Assembly: GCF_022811645.1 (NCBI RefSeq)
Contig: NZ_CP094534.1
Coordinates: 4,836,001 to 4,900,000, forward strand
Length of the DNA stretch: 64,000 nt
DNA from: Hymenobacter monticola
GTDB lineage: Bacteria; Bacteroidota; Bacteroidia; Cytophagales; Hymenobacteraceae
Direction of reading: 5' to 3'
The position numbers and the translations under genes were made by a program. The notes under the pieces are model-generated. The model saw nothing but the letters and a program-made list of their open reading frames with translations. It was not told where the DNA came from and made no database searches. Position 1 is the first letter of the stretch, and every line of letters begins with the position of its first letter. Of this stretch, positions 33,725 to 42,754 are shown one piece after another.

Positions 33725-33748
33725 GCAGCTCCAGTTCCTGATGCTGCT

Positions 33749-34897
33749 GTGATACTTCCCGCCCCGCCCTCCCCCATCCTATTGCTCGATTTGGCCGCTG
33801 AACACGCGGCCCTGCAGCCGACCCTCAACGATGCCATGCAGGAGGTGCTGGATTCGGCGGCTTTCATCCAGGGTCCGGCCGTGGGGCAGTTTGCCGCGGA
33901 GCTAGGTGCGCACCTGGGCGGCGTGCACGTGGTGCCCTGCGCCAATGGCACCGACGCCCTCACCCTGGCCCTGATGAGCCTGGAGCTGCCTGCTGGCGCC
34001 GAAGTCATCACGCCTGCCTTCACCTACGTGGCCACGCTGGAAGCGGCGGCACTGATGGGACTGCGCCCGGTGCTGGTGGACGTGCTGCCCGACACGTTCA
34101 ACATCGACCCGGCGGCTGTGGAAGCCGCCATCACGCCGCGCACCGGCGCCATTGTGGCGGTGCATCTGTTCGGCCAGTGCGCCGATTTGGAAGCCCTGCG
34201 GGCCATTTCTCAGCGGCACGGCGTGGCTCTGATTGAAGACAACGCGCAGGCCTTGGGCGCCACCTTCCAAATGCCGAATGGCGAGACGGCTTTTGCCGGC
34301 GCGGTAGGCGAAGTAGGCACCACGTCCTTTTTCCCCTCCAAAAACCTCGGCTGCCTCGGCGACGGCGGCGCCCTGCTCACCCGTGAAGCTGCCCGCGCCG
34401 CGCTGCTTCAGCAGCTCGCCAACCATGGCCAGAGCCAGAAATACCACCACCAGCGCATCGGCCTCAACTCCCGCCTCGACACCTTGCAAGCTGCGCTGCT
34501 ACGCGTGAAGCTGCGGCAGTTGCCGCACAACACGGCCGCCCGCCAGGCCGTAGCCGCCCGCTACGACGACGCGTTGGACGGCGTGGCGGGCGTTGTAATT
34601 CCGGCCCGAGACCCGCGCAGCACGCACGTCTTCCACCAATACACCATTCAGGTGACGGACTCCGGTCGGCGCGACGACTTGCAGCATTTCCTCAAAAGCT
34701 GCGGCGTGCCGACCATGATTTACTACCCGCTGCCGGTGCACGCCCAGCCGGCGTATGCCTACCTGGGCTACCGCGCGGGGCAGTTTCCGGTGGCGGAACA
34801 GTTGTGCCAATCGGTACTGTCGCTGCCGATTCATCCGCTGCTGGCGGTGGCGCAGCAGGAGTATGTTGTCCATATATTGACGCAAGCGTTGGCATAA
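33749..34897 (+). CDS. DegT/DnrJ/EryC1/StrS family sugar aminotransferase
   Basis: A 382-residue PLP enzyme. The Schiff-base lysine is Lys198 in SFFPSKNLGCLGDGGAL. CANGTDALTLAL near 70-81 and EVITPAFTYVATLEA near 93-107 bind PLP and substrate. EDNAQALGA contains the PLP-stacking Asp. GTG 33749 is preferred because an earlier TTG lies inside the promoter box. It transfers an amino group to a 3- or 4-keto nucleotide sugar. With the WlbA-like dehydrogenase two genes on, it could act as the WlbC/WbpE step that makes a 3-amino sugar; this pairing is inferred. Confidence 0.9.
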   Translation: MILPAPPSPILLLDLAAEHAALQPTLNDAMQEVLDSAAFIQGPAVGQFAAELGAHLGGVHVVPCANGTDALTLALMSLELPAGAEVITPAFTYVATLEAAALMGLRPVLVDVLPDTFNIDPAAVEAAITPRTGAIVAVHLFGQCADLEALRAISQRHGVALIEDNAQALGATFQMPNGETAFAGAVGEVGTTSFFPSKNLGCLGDGGALLTREAARAALLQQLANHGQSQKYHHQRIGLNSRLDTLQAALLRVKLRQLPHNTAARQAVAARYDDALDGVAGVVIPARDPRSTHVFHQYTIQVTDSGRRDDLQHFLKSCGVPTMIYYPLPVHAQPAYAYLGYRAGQFPVAEQLCQSVLSLPIHPLLAVAQQEYVVHILTQALA

Positions 34898-34909
34898 GTA
34901 TCCACTCAA

Positions 34910-35239
34910 GTGAGAGTCTATCACAAGGCCACATTTTGTTTTTGTGTCATTCTGGGCCTGTGCTCGGTGGCAGGATTCATTACATTACTTATTATTGGCC
35001 ACGATGTATCCGATTCTCATTCACAGGGCTATTTGCATGATGCTGCTTTAGGAAACTTTGTTCTCTGGCTTTTAGTACCGCCTTACTTGCTCACGGCTGG
35101 CTGCTTTTTAAAGGAGTTGCTGCTGTTAAAAGAGCAGCTTCTGAAGTCGGACAAATCGATAAACAAAGCCGTTATTGTATTTGGTGTCGGTATGATACCG
35201 CCACTTGGTTTCCTAGGTATGCTTTCAAATTTATTCTAG
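34910..35239 (+). CDS. Small three-helix membrane protein, low GC
   Basis: A 109-residue protein starting at GTG 34910. There are three hydrophobic segments (about 8-28, 48-70 and 86-104), with a charged stretch between the last two (LKELLLLKEQLLKSDKS). I recognise no family. GC is clearly below that of the two sugar genes on either side, so it may be an insertion into the cluster rather than a functional member. Confidence 0.65.
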   Translation: MRVYHKATFCFCVILGLCSVAGFITLLIIGHDVSDSHSQGYLHDAALGNFVLWLLVPPYLLTAGCFLKELLLLKEQLLKSDKSINKAVIVFGVGMIPPLGFLGMLSNLF

Positions 35240-35252
35240 CCCTTTACAACGC

Positions 35253-36293
35253 TTGACGAATTCATTACCCGTCCGCTTCGCCATTTGCGGCGTGGGCCAC
35301 ATTGGCCGCCGCCACGCCGCGCTGGTGGCCCGCCACGACGGCGCCGAGCTAGCCGCCCTGATTGACACCCGCGCCGACCTGCAGCCCGGCCTCGCCGCCG
35401 AGTTTCCCGGTGTGCCCTTCTTCACTTCGCTCGAAGAGTACCTGCAAACCGGCCCTGCCGCCGACGTACTCACCGTGGCTACGCCCAACGGCCTGCACGC
35501 TCCGCAGGCGGTGGCGGGCCTGCGCCACGGCCTGCACGTCGTCATCGAAAAGCCCATTGCCCTGCACAAGGCCGACGCCGAAACCATCGTGCACACGGCC
35601 CTGCAAACCGGCCGGCTCGTGTTTGGCGTGATGCAGAACCGCTACTCGCCCCCGGCCGCCTGGCTCAAGCAGGTGGTGGATGAAGGCCGGCTGGGCCAGG
35701 TGTTTCTGGTGCAGCTAAACTGCTTCTGGAACCGCGACGCGCGCTACTACAAGTCGGGTGGCTGGAAAGGCACCCAAACCCTCGACGGCGGCACGCTCTT
35801 CACCCAGTTCAGCCACTTCGTCGATTTGCTGTACTGGGTGTTTGGCGACATCACCAACATTGGGGCCCGCTTCCGCGACTTCACCCACGAAGGACTGACC
35901 GAGTTCGAAGACAGCGGCCTCGTCACCTTCGACCTCGTGCGCGGCGGAAGCGGCACGCTCAGCTACAGCACCGCCGTGTGGGACCGCAACCTCGAAAGCT
36001 CCCTCACCGTGGTGGCCGAGCGCGGCAGCCTGCGCATCGCCGGCCAGTACATGGACAAGGTAGAATACTGCCACCTCGAGGGCTACGAAATGCCCGAGCT
36101 GCCCGCCACCAACCCCGCCAATAACTACGGCGCCTTTCAGGGCTCGGCCGCCAATCACGTGCAAGTCATCGAAAACGTGGTGGACACCGTGCAGCGCCGC
36201 AGCTTCGCCACAACGAATGCGCTGGAAGGGCTGAAAGTGGTGGAAATCATTGAGCGGATTTACGCGCTGCGTCCCATAATAAAACATGGCTAA
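35253..36293 (+). CDS. Gfo/Idh/MocA oxidoreductase, WlbA-like
   Basis: A 346-residue NAD(P)-dependent dehydrogenase from TTG 35253. The Rossmann motif is GVGHIG (13-18) and the family EKP is Glu99-Lys100-Pro101. The MQNRYSPPAAWLK stretch and the LDGGTLFTQFSHFVDLLYW region resemble WlbA/WbpB-type UDP-N-acetylglucosaminuronate 3-dehydrogenases. With the aminotransferase at 33749 it could make a 2,3-diamino uronic sugar for surface glycan; the exact substrate is inferred. The 3' end overlaps the next gene by 8 bp. Confidence 0.87.
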   Translation: MTNSLPVRFAICGVGHIGRRHAALVARHDGAELAALIDTRADLQPGLAAEFPGVPFFTSLEEYLQTGPAADVLTVATPNGLHAPQAVAGLRHGLHVVIEKPIALHKADAETIVHTALQTGRLVFGVMQNRYSPPAAWLKQVVDEGRLGQVFLVQLNCFWNRDARYYKSGGWKGTQTLDGGTLFTQFSHFVDLLYWVFGDITNIGARFRDFTHEGLTEFEDSGLVTFDLVRGGSGTLSYSTAVWDRNLESSLTVVAERGSLRIAGQYMDKVEYCHLEGYEMPELPATNPANNYGAFQGSAANHVQVIENVVDTVQRRSFATTNALEGLKVVEIIERIYALRPIIKHG

Positions 36294-37015
36294 CTACACC
36301 CTTCTATCGCTGTGCCTTCTGAGTTGCTTAAACCTTGCTTCAGGCAGCTTCAAACATCTGTCCAAGCCACTGTCAGTCCGCGCTGTAACCGTTCTGAATC
36401 GGTCGACAAACAGCAAAAAATATACGATTAGTACTGCGACTAAAACTGCATTTAGTCAGGCGCAACAGGCCAACCACAAAAGGCTGACAATTCTTGACAA
36501 AACAGGTTTCACGCAACGTGGCAACCGCATTACGCTGAAAACGGGCAACAGCAAAACTGTTCAATTGCTAAGCAAACCCGTTGCGCAATACGAGGAAGAA
36601 GGTGCAGAACTCAGCTACCAAGGCAAGCTGACTTACCTCCGTAAATACGTGTTACAAGTTGTGTATTACGAGTCATCTGCTTGTTTATTAATTGACCAAA
36701 CTTCTGGAAGAATAGATACATTGCAAAACATCCCGACGCCAAGCCCCACGGTACGGCGGGTGGCGGCCGTACCCGTACGAGGGTGCTCCGAATGGAGTAG
36801 CCGTTTACACCGTACAAGCAGGAAGGTTGAAAAAAGAATTTAGCCTTGAAACCCTGAAATGGATGCCCTATGGCCTGGCATGGAAGGATGACAAAACTAT
36901 TTTGCTAAAATGCCTCGCTACTTCGGAGGAAGACAAGATAAATAGCACTGCTGCTCAGGTAGCGTTGTTAAAGCAGAATACCAAATTCTTCTACTTGCGG
37001 GTCGACATTAAGTAA
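36286..37015 (+). pseudogene. Secreted hypothetical protein gene broken by a frameshift
   Basis: The frame from ATG 36286 encodes a signal peptide (LLSLCLLSCLNLASG) and about 150 residues of soluble protein down to LIDQTSGRIDTLQNIPTPSP. It then turns into Arg/Ser-rich nonsense. From about 36750 the next frame reads RPYPYEGAPNGVAVYTVQAG, then LKKEFSLETLKWMPYGLAWK to the stop at 37015, with no start of its own. The two halves read as one protein of about 242 residues with a one-base shift at roughly 36735-36770, a GC-rich patch. It is either a recent pseudogene, a sequencing error, or less likely programmed. Low GC. Confidence 0.7.
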
Positions 37016-37083
37016 TAAAAAAAGGCAGCCTATTTACCTACTTGAGCGGTGTGCTATTCGGCAAGCAAAGGCCTGCACGCTGT

Positions 37084-38028
37084 CTACTTCTTCGCGTCCG
37101 CGAAATTCTGCACCGCATACGCCACCCCGATGGTCAGGCCCTGCGAGTATTGCAAGCCGTGGTCCTGGTCATAATCATAGAGCGCGATGCCGGTGAGGGC
37201 CACGTTCACATATTTACCCACTTTGGCGGTGAGGCCGAGGTCGAGGCGGTGGTCGATTTCCTGCGGGTTGATATTTTTGTAGTTGGCAAACAGCAGGTAG
37301 CGGGCCTTGAGGTTGACGTTGGGGCTGATGTTTTTATCAAATTCGGCCAGGATTTGGGCGGCCAGGATTTCCCAGCGGGTGCTGTGGCCGGGGTTCACGC
37401 CGTAAGGCGTGTCGCCGAGGATGGCCACGAACCGGTCGGCGCGGTTTACCACGGTGAGGCGCGGGGCAAATGGGGCCAGGCGCAGGTGGAAGTAGGGCGC
37501 CGGGCGGTATTCGAAGCCGTAGGCGGCCGTGAGGAAGGCGGGCGCGAAGAAATCCGACGTGAGGCGGGCGCGGTCGAGGCCAGCGGCGTCCTGGTCGTAC
37601 TTGTAGCCGGGCGCGAATTGGGTGAGCAGGTTCAGCGACACGAACATGTTCCATTTCTCGCTCATGGCCCAGCCGTACTTGGTGTCGAGAAACAGCCGGT
37701 CCTGGTTTTTGCGGTAGCCCAGGCCCTTGGTTTGGGAGAAGGCGAACAGGAAATCGGCTTCGTTGTCGAAGCTATGGGCTCCGGTTTTGCGGTTGGCTTT
37801 GGCGTTAGCCAAGGCGTTGAAGCCGATGGTGTTGACGCCGCCGCCGCGCCAGTTGGTGCTCAGCAGCGACTCGTTCAGTCCCAACCCGGTTTTGAGGCTC
37901 TTGCGCCAGAGCGGCTCGGGCGCGGGGGCCGTCGGCACAGGGTCGGGGATTACGGTAGGCGTGGTTTGGGCGCGGGCCATGACGGCCAGCAATTGCAGCC
38001 CCAAGGCAACCGGTAGCAGCAGTTTCAT
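37084..38028 (-). CDS. DUF3078 outer-membrane-associated protein
   Basis: A 314-residue protein with a signal peptide (cleavage near VMARAQ) and DUF3078 hallmarks: WRKSLKTGLGLNESLLSTNW, then RGGGVNTIGFNALANAKANR near 40-80. Alternating beta strands continue to the C-terminus (YVNVALTGIALYDYDQDHG). DUF3078 proteins of Bacteroidota are predicted outer-membrane barrels of unknown role. Terminates about 70 bp from the broken gene on the other strand. Confidence 0.88.
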   Translation of the reverse strand: MKLLLPVALGLQLLAVMARAQTTPTVIPDPVPTAPAPEPLWRKSLKTGLGLNESLLSTNWRGGGVNTIGFNALANAKANRKTGAHSFDNEADFLFAFSQTKGLGYRKNQDRLFLDTKYGWAMSEKWNMFVSLNLLTQFAPGYKYDQDAAGLDRARLTSDFFAPAFLTAAYGFEYRPAPYFHLRLAPFAPRLTVVNRADRFVAILGDTPYGVNPGHSTRWEILAAQILAEFDKNISPNVNLKARYLLFANYKNINPQEIDHRLDLGLTAKVGKYVNVALTGIALYDYDQDHGLQYSQGLTIGVAYAVQNFADAKK

Positions 38029-38189
38029 ATTAGAGATAGAACATTTTAGAACGGAAAAACGCTATAAGCACAACAAATGAATGCTGGTTGTCTGGACAGC
38101 TGTTTTAAGCCGAAAGATAACAGAGCCCTTTGCCAGTCAGCCGTTACCTCTGGCTTCGTTCACACCGATTCACCGCCATTCCGGTACGC

Positions 38190-38642
38190 ATGGGACTTTA
38201 TCAGCTGTTGTATCAAAGCGAGGCGCTCATGGCTTTCGACACGCCGGAGCTGCTGGCCCTGCTACACCAGTGCCGTACCCGCAACGCCGCCCAGAATATT
38301 ACCGGGTTATTGCTGTACGCCGCCGACGGGCGGTTTATGCAGCTTTTGGAAGGCGAGCAAGCAGCTGTTCTCTCCCTTTACCACCAGCGCATTGCCCGCG
38401 ACCCGCGCCACTTCAAGTTCCGGGTGTTGAGCGAAGGCCCGTGCCGGGAGCGCACGTTCGACTCCTGGGCCATGAGCTTTCGCCCGGCACCGGGCCAGGA
38501 TTTTCGGGAGCTGCCGGGCTACGTAGCGCCCGACGACCCTTCCCGGCTGGTGCCCCGGCCCCACACGCAGCTGGAATTCATTGCCTTGCTGCTCGACTTC
38601 CTCATCGAACACGAGCGGGTGCCCTGGCTAAACAAGCCCTGA
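38190..38642 (+). CDS. Second BLUF-domain blue-light photoreceptor
   Basis: With the ATG at 38190 the product is 150 residues. Flavin contacts are Tyr8, Asn32 and Gln51 (YAADGRFMQLLEG), with WAMSF for the Trp/Met pair near residue 95. Relative to the BLUF protein at 12329 there is one extra residue between the LLLY strand and the Gln, so the loop before the flavin Gln is longer. No effector domain. It is 25 kb from the first BLUF gene and the two are clearly diverged. The AddB-like nuclease gene starts 51 bp downstream. Confidence 0.9.
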   Translation: MGLYQLLYQSEALMAFDTPELLALLHQCRTRNAAQNITGLLLYAADGRFMQLLEGEQAAVLSLYHQRIARDPRHFKFRVLSEGPCRERTFDSWAMSFRPAPGQDFRELPGYVAPDDPSRLVPRPHTQLEFIALLLDFLIEHERVPWLNKP

Positions 38643-38693
38643 ACGCCGGGCAGCGCCTGGGTTGCCGCCTGTCTGGCGGGTATCTTTACCGAA

Positions 38694-41690
38694 ATGACTG
38701 CCCGCCCTGCCTCCTACCCCGCTGTTGCTCCCGCCCCGCCGGCCGCCGGCACTTTTCTGGCCACCATTGCCCGGGAACTGCTCGACCGCTACGGCTCCGG
38801 CCCGCTCGATGAGCTGTCCGACATCGTGGTGGTGGTGCCCACCCGCCGGGCCGTGGTGTACCTGAAGAACGAGCTGGCGCTGGCCTTGCCCGGCGCGGCC
38901 CCGCTGTGGGCCCCGCGCGTGGCCGCCATGGAAGACTACATGGTGGAGCTGGCCGGCGTGCAGGTCGAAGAGCCCATTGCCCTGCAGCTGCTGCTGTATG
39001 ACATCCTCAAAGGCATCGACACCAAGCTCGACTTTGACCAGTTTGTGGGCTGGGCCGGACTGCTGCTCAACGACTTCTCCAACCTCGACCAGAACCTGGC
39101 CCCCACCCACGAAGTCTTCGACTACCTCACCGAAGCCAAGGCCTTGGAGCGCTGGGACATCAGCGAGCTGCCGCCCAAAAGCCAGGCCGCCGCGCACTCC
39201 TTCGGCTTCTGGAACCAGCTGGAGCGCGTATACCACGAGCTGAAGCGCCGCATGCTGGGCAACCACCTCGCCTACCCCGGCCTGGCCTACCGCCGCGCCG
39301 TGGAAAAGCTGGAAAAGGCCCTGAAAGACCCCGCCGCGCCCGAGCCCGCCCGCCACGTGTTCGTGGGCCTGGGTAATTTGTCGGCCTCGGAAGAAAAGCT
39401 CATCCGCCTGCTGCTCAACGCCGGCCGGGCCGAAGTGCGCTTCGACGCCGACCCATTTTACCTCGAAAAGAACTCGCCCAACCGCGCCGGCCAGCACCTG
39501 CGCCGCTACTTTGAGCGCTGGAAGCTGCCGCTCGATAACTTCGGCGGGGGCGTGGAGTACCTGCGCGGTACGCCCCACCACGTGCGCTATCTGGGCGTGG
39601 CTAACCCCAGCATGCAAGGCAAACTGGCCGGCCAGCTCCTGGCCGAAGCCCGCCGCAACCACCCCGACGCCACCGTGGCCGTGGTGCTGCCCGACGAAAC
39701 CCTGCTGCTGCCCGTGCTGCACGGCCTGCCGCCCGACGAGGTGCCCGACTACAACGTGACCATGGGTCTGAGCTTCCAGGCCACGCCGCTGTTCAACCTG
39801 GTCGACTTGCTGTTCGAGGTGCACCTGACGGGCATTCGGGAAGGCAGCCAGGAAACCGGCTACGGCGTGCCCCGCTACCACCACCTGGCCGTGAGCAAGC
39901 TGCTCTCGCACCCCTTCCTGCGCCGCTACCAGCAGTGGCAGGACCGCCAGGCTGACGAGCCCCAGTACCACGGCATCTTGGACCAGATTTGCCGCGAAAT
40001 TGTGCGCGTGAATGCCGTGCTGCTGCCCGCCTCGGAGTTGCTGAAGATGGGCGCCCACCACCCGCTTATCGAGGCCCTGTTCAAAACCTGGAACAACTGC
40101 GACGACATCATTGCCGCCTGCAACACGCTGATTGATTTACTAAAACAAGTATATGCCGACCAGCAGGGTGGCATCGAAGCCGAGTACCTCTACCTGTTCT
40201 ACACCCTCGTCAAGCAGCTCGATTCGGCCTTCGACTGCCGCGAGCAGCGCCTGTCGGTGCGCTCGTTTCGCCGCTTCCTCTACGAGCAGATGGGCCGCAC
40301 CCGCCTGCCTTTTTCGGGCGAGCCGCTGGCCGACGTGCAGGTGATGGGCCTGCTTGAAACCCGAGCCCTCGATTTCGACCACCTCATCATCCTCAGTTGC
40401 AACGAAGGCGTGCTGCCCGCGCCCAAAAAGCAGCAGTCGCTTTTCCCCTACGACGTCCTCACCGAGTTTAAGCTCCCCACCTACGCCGACGCCGAGGCCA
40501 TCACCGCCTACAACTTCTGGCGCCTGCTCCAGCGCGCCCAGCGCGTCGACCTCGTGCACGTGCTGCCCGGCGCCGAGGGCATCAAAAGCGGCGAGCGCAG
40601 CCGGTTTTTATTGCAACTGGAAAACGACCTGTTGCTCCAAAACCCGCAGCTCACGCTCGAAGACCTGACCGTGACGGTGGAAGGCCCGGAAACGGAAACG
40701 GGCGTGGACCAGTACGAGGGCGACCTCATTCTGGAAAAGGACCCCGAAATGCTGGCCGCCCTGCGCGGCGTGCTCGAACGCAACATCTCGCCCTCCCGCC
40801 TCAACGACTTCCTGGCCTGCTCGCTGCGGTTTTACTTCTCGAAAGTGGCCCGCTTCCACGAAACCGACGCCGTGGAGGAAACGCTGGAAGCCAGCAGCTT
40901 CGGCACCATGGTGCACGAGGCGCTGGAAAAGTTGATGGAGCCCTTCGCCCAGGACGCCCGCCCCATCACGGCCGACGACATTCCCGAGCTCATCCGCCAG
41001 GCCCCAGCCGAGGTGCAAAAGGCCCTGCGCCAGGAAGAAACCGAAAAGCACGCCCGTGCCGATGAAGGCCTCAACCACGTGTACGGCCAAGTGGCCAGCC
41101 GCCTCGTGGTGCGTCTGCTCGAAAGCCTCACCGAGCAGCCCGGCCTGCTGCCCATCCGCTTATTTGGCTTGGAAAAAGAGCTGGCCGCCACCGTTTTCGT
41201 GGACGTGCCCGGCCAAACCGAGCAATTGGCCGTGCGCCTGTTCGGCTTCGCCGACCGCGTGGACGAGCTGCCCGACGGCCGCCTGCGCGTGGTCGACTAC
41301 AAATCGGGCAAAGTGGAGCGCCGCGACCTGCAGCTGCGCGGCTCCGGCAACAAGCTCAGCCCCGCCGAAGCCGTGGACCGCCTCCTGCACGAAGCCAGCA
41401 GCAGCGCCGACAAAGTGCGCCAGCTCTGGCTCTACCGCCTCATGCTGGCCCACACCGCCCACCGCGAAACGGCCGATACCTCCATCCTCTCCCTGCGCAA
41501 CATCAACGAAGGCCTGCTTTCCGCCGACCTCAGCTTCCTCACCGAAGGCGGTGAAGACTTCGTAGCCGTTTCCGAAGGCCTGGTGCGTAAGATTGTGCTC
41601 CGCATCCTCGACCCCGCCGAGCCCATCCGCAAAACCGACGACTTCACCAAGTGCGAATACTGCCCGTACAAAGGCATTTGCGCCCGCTAG
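38694..41690 (+). CDS. AddB-like PD-(D/E)XK nuclease with Fe-S cluster motif
   Basis: A 998-residue protein. The N-terminal 600 residues form an inactivated helicase-like region (VVVPTRRAVVYLKNELALAL). The C-terminal nuclease has VVDYKSGKVE with Asp868 and Lys870. Cysteines Cys709 (FLACSLRFYF) and Cys987/990/996 (KCEYCPYKGIC) are spaced as in the AddB 4Fe-4S staple. It should act with an AddA-type helicase-nuclease, encoded elsewhere, in end processing for recombination. TATCTTTA lies 5 nt before the ATG. Confidence 0.9.
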   Translation: MTARPASYPAVAPAPPAAGTFLATIARELLDRYGSGPLDELSDIVVVVPTRRAVVYLKNELALALPGAAPLWAPRVAAMEDYMVELAGVQVEEPIALQLLLYDILKGIDTKLDFDQFVGWAGLLLNDFSNLDQNLAPTHEVFDYLTEAKALERWDISELPPKSQAAAHSFGFWNQLERVYHELKRRMLGNHLAYPGLAYRRAVEKLEKALKDPAAPEPARHVFVGLGNLSASEEKLIRLLLNAGRAEVRFDADPFYLEKNSPNRAGQHLRRYFERWKLPLDNFGGGVEYLRGTPHHVRYLGVANPSMQGKLAGQLLAEARRNHPDATVAVVLPDETLLLPVLHGLPPDEVPDYNVTMGLSFQATPLFNLVDLLFEVHLTGIREGSQETGYGVPRYHHLAVSKLLSHPFLRRYQQWQDRQADEPQYHGILDQICREIVRVNAVLLPASELLKMGAHHPLIEALFKTWNNCDDIIAACNTLIDLLKQVYADQQGGIEAEYLYLFYTLVKQLDSAFDCREQRLSVRSFRRFLYEQMGRTRLPFSGEPLADVQVMGLLETRALDFDHLIILSCNEGVLPAPKKQQSLFPYDVLTEFKLPTYADAEAITAYNFWRLLQRAQRVDLVHVLPGAEGIKSGERSRFLLQLENDLLLQNPQLTLEDLTVTVEGPETETGVDQYEGDLILEKDPEMLAALRGVLERNISPSRLNDFLACSLRFYFSKVARFHETDAVEETLEASSFGTMVHEALEKLMEPFAQDARPITADDIPELIRQAPAEVQKALRQEETEKHARADEGLNHVYGQVASRLVVRLLESLTEQPGLLPIRLFGLEKELAATVFVDVPGQTEQLAVRLFGFADRVDELPDGRLRVVDYKSGKVERRDLQLRGSGNKLSPAEAVDRLLHEASSSADKVRQLWLYRLMLAHTAHRETADTSILSLRNINEGLLSADLSFLTEGGEDFVAVSEGLVRKIVLRILDPAEPIRKTDDFTKCEYCPYKGICAR

Positions 41691-41706
41691 TGCCCGCTTA
41701 CCCCGC

Positions 41707-42723
41707 ATGAAGTACCTCCTGAGCTGTCTGTTATGCCTGCCCGCGTTGCTCACGCTGGCGCAGAAACCGTCGTTCACGGTGCGCCCCATTTCGTTGCCCA
41801 AGGAGCTGGAATTCTACGACAACCAGTTCTCCGGGCTTGCCATCAGCCGAGGCCGGCTGTTTTTGCTCTCGGAGAGCCGGCTGCAAGACAAGGCCGAAGC
41901 GAAGCTCTATACGGTGCAACTCAGCGACCTGGACCGCAAGCTCCGGGACACCACCTTCGTCTTGCCTTACCAGAAAATCAAGCTCCTGGGCTTGTCCGCG
42001 TTGCAGGCCCGCATGAAGGCTGCCGGCCAGGAATACGAAGGGCTTGAAGCGCTGATGATTGCCAGAGATGTCGTCTACTTATCCATAGAAACCACCACGC
42101 CCTCAGCCAATTGCTATCTGCTCAAGGGCCGCCTGCAAGCCCGCACCGTGGCCCTGGACACCACCTTTCTGTTGGCGCTGCCCAAGCCGCCCGCCCCCGA
42201 CGGCTCGCACATCTACAACGCGGGGTTTGAGGCCGCCGTCACAGCGAAAAAGGAATTGGTGGCTTTCTTCGAATACAACTCCTTTCCCGGCCAGAATTAC
42301 GCCTACGGCTTTCGCAAGCCGCACCTTGCGGCTAATTCGACCATGGACAAACTGCCTTTCAACCCTTTGCCCTTCCGCATCACCGACGTTACGCCGGTGG
42401 GCGGCAGCCACTTCACGGCCATCAATTATTTCTTCAAGGGCGGGGGTGGCGACTCCATCTACCGCGTTCCCGCCACCGACGTGGCCAATACCAAGCTCAT
42501 TACCGGGCCGGGCGGCTTCAAAAGCTACTGCCGGCTGGTCGATATCACGCTGAAGAATAATCGATTCACCTGGCAGCCTTTGTGGGAATTTCCCGAACAG
42601 TACATGGCCTATAACTGGGAAGGCCTCGCGGCTTACAAGCACGGCTACTTCGTCATCAACGACAAGTACATCCCCAGCCGTCCCTATCGCACCACGCTGC
42701 TCTACCTGCAAAGCAGCCATTAA
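41707..42723 (+). CDS. Secreted beta-propeller-like protein, possibly phytase/esterase-like
   Basis: A 338-residue protein from ATG 41707 with a signal peptide (MKYLLSCLLCLPALLTLAQK). The start of the mature part (YDNQFSGLAISRGRLFLLSE) and the later EYEGLEALMIARDVVYLSIE and NWEGLAAYKHGYFVINDKYI resemble the repeated 'GLA/GLEA' strands of the esterase-like-phytase and SdiA-regulated propellers. The function is not proven. A longer upstream frame runs inside the nuclease gene and is rejected. The nuclease stop is 17 bp upstream, so co-transcription is likely. Confidence 0.65.
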   Translation: MKYLLSCLLCLPALLTLAQKPSFTVRPISLPKELEFYDNQFSGLAISRGRLFLLSESRLQDKAEAKLYTVQLSDLDRKLRDTTFVLPYQKIKLLGLSALQARMKAAGQEYEGLEALMIARDVVYLSIETTTPSANCYLLKGRLQARTVALDTTFLLALPKPPAPDGSHIYNAGFEAAVTAKKELVAFFEYNSFPGQNYAYGFRKPHLAANSTMDKLPFNPLPFRITDVTPVGGSHFTAINYFFKGGGGDSIYRVPATDVANTKLITGPGGFKSYCRLVDITLKNNRFTWQPLWEFPEQYMAYNWEGLAAYKHGYFVINDKYIPSRPYRTTLLYLQSSH

Positions 42724-42754
42724 GCATCACCAACTCCCACTCCCAAAAGCAATT

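Noticed and set aside
38628..40061. 477-codon minus-strand frame opposite the AddB-like nuclease
   Set aside because: Shadow of codon bias; Gln/His/Gly-rich with no family match, and it also runs into the BLUF gene.
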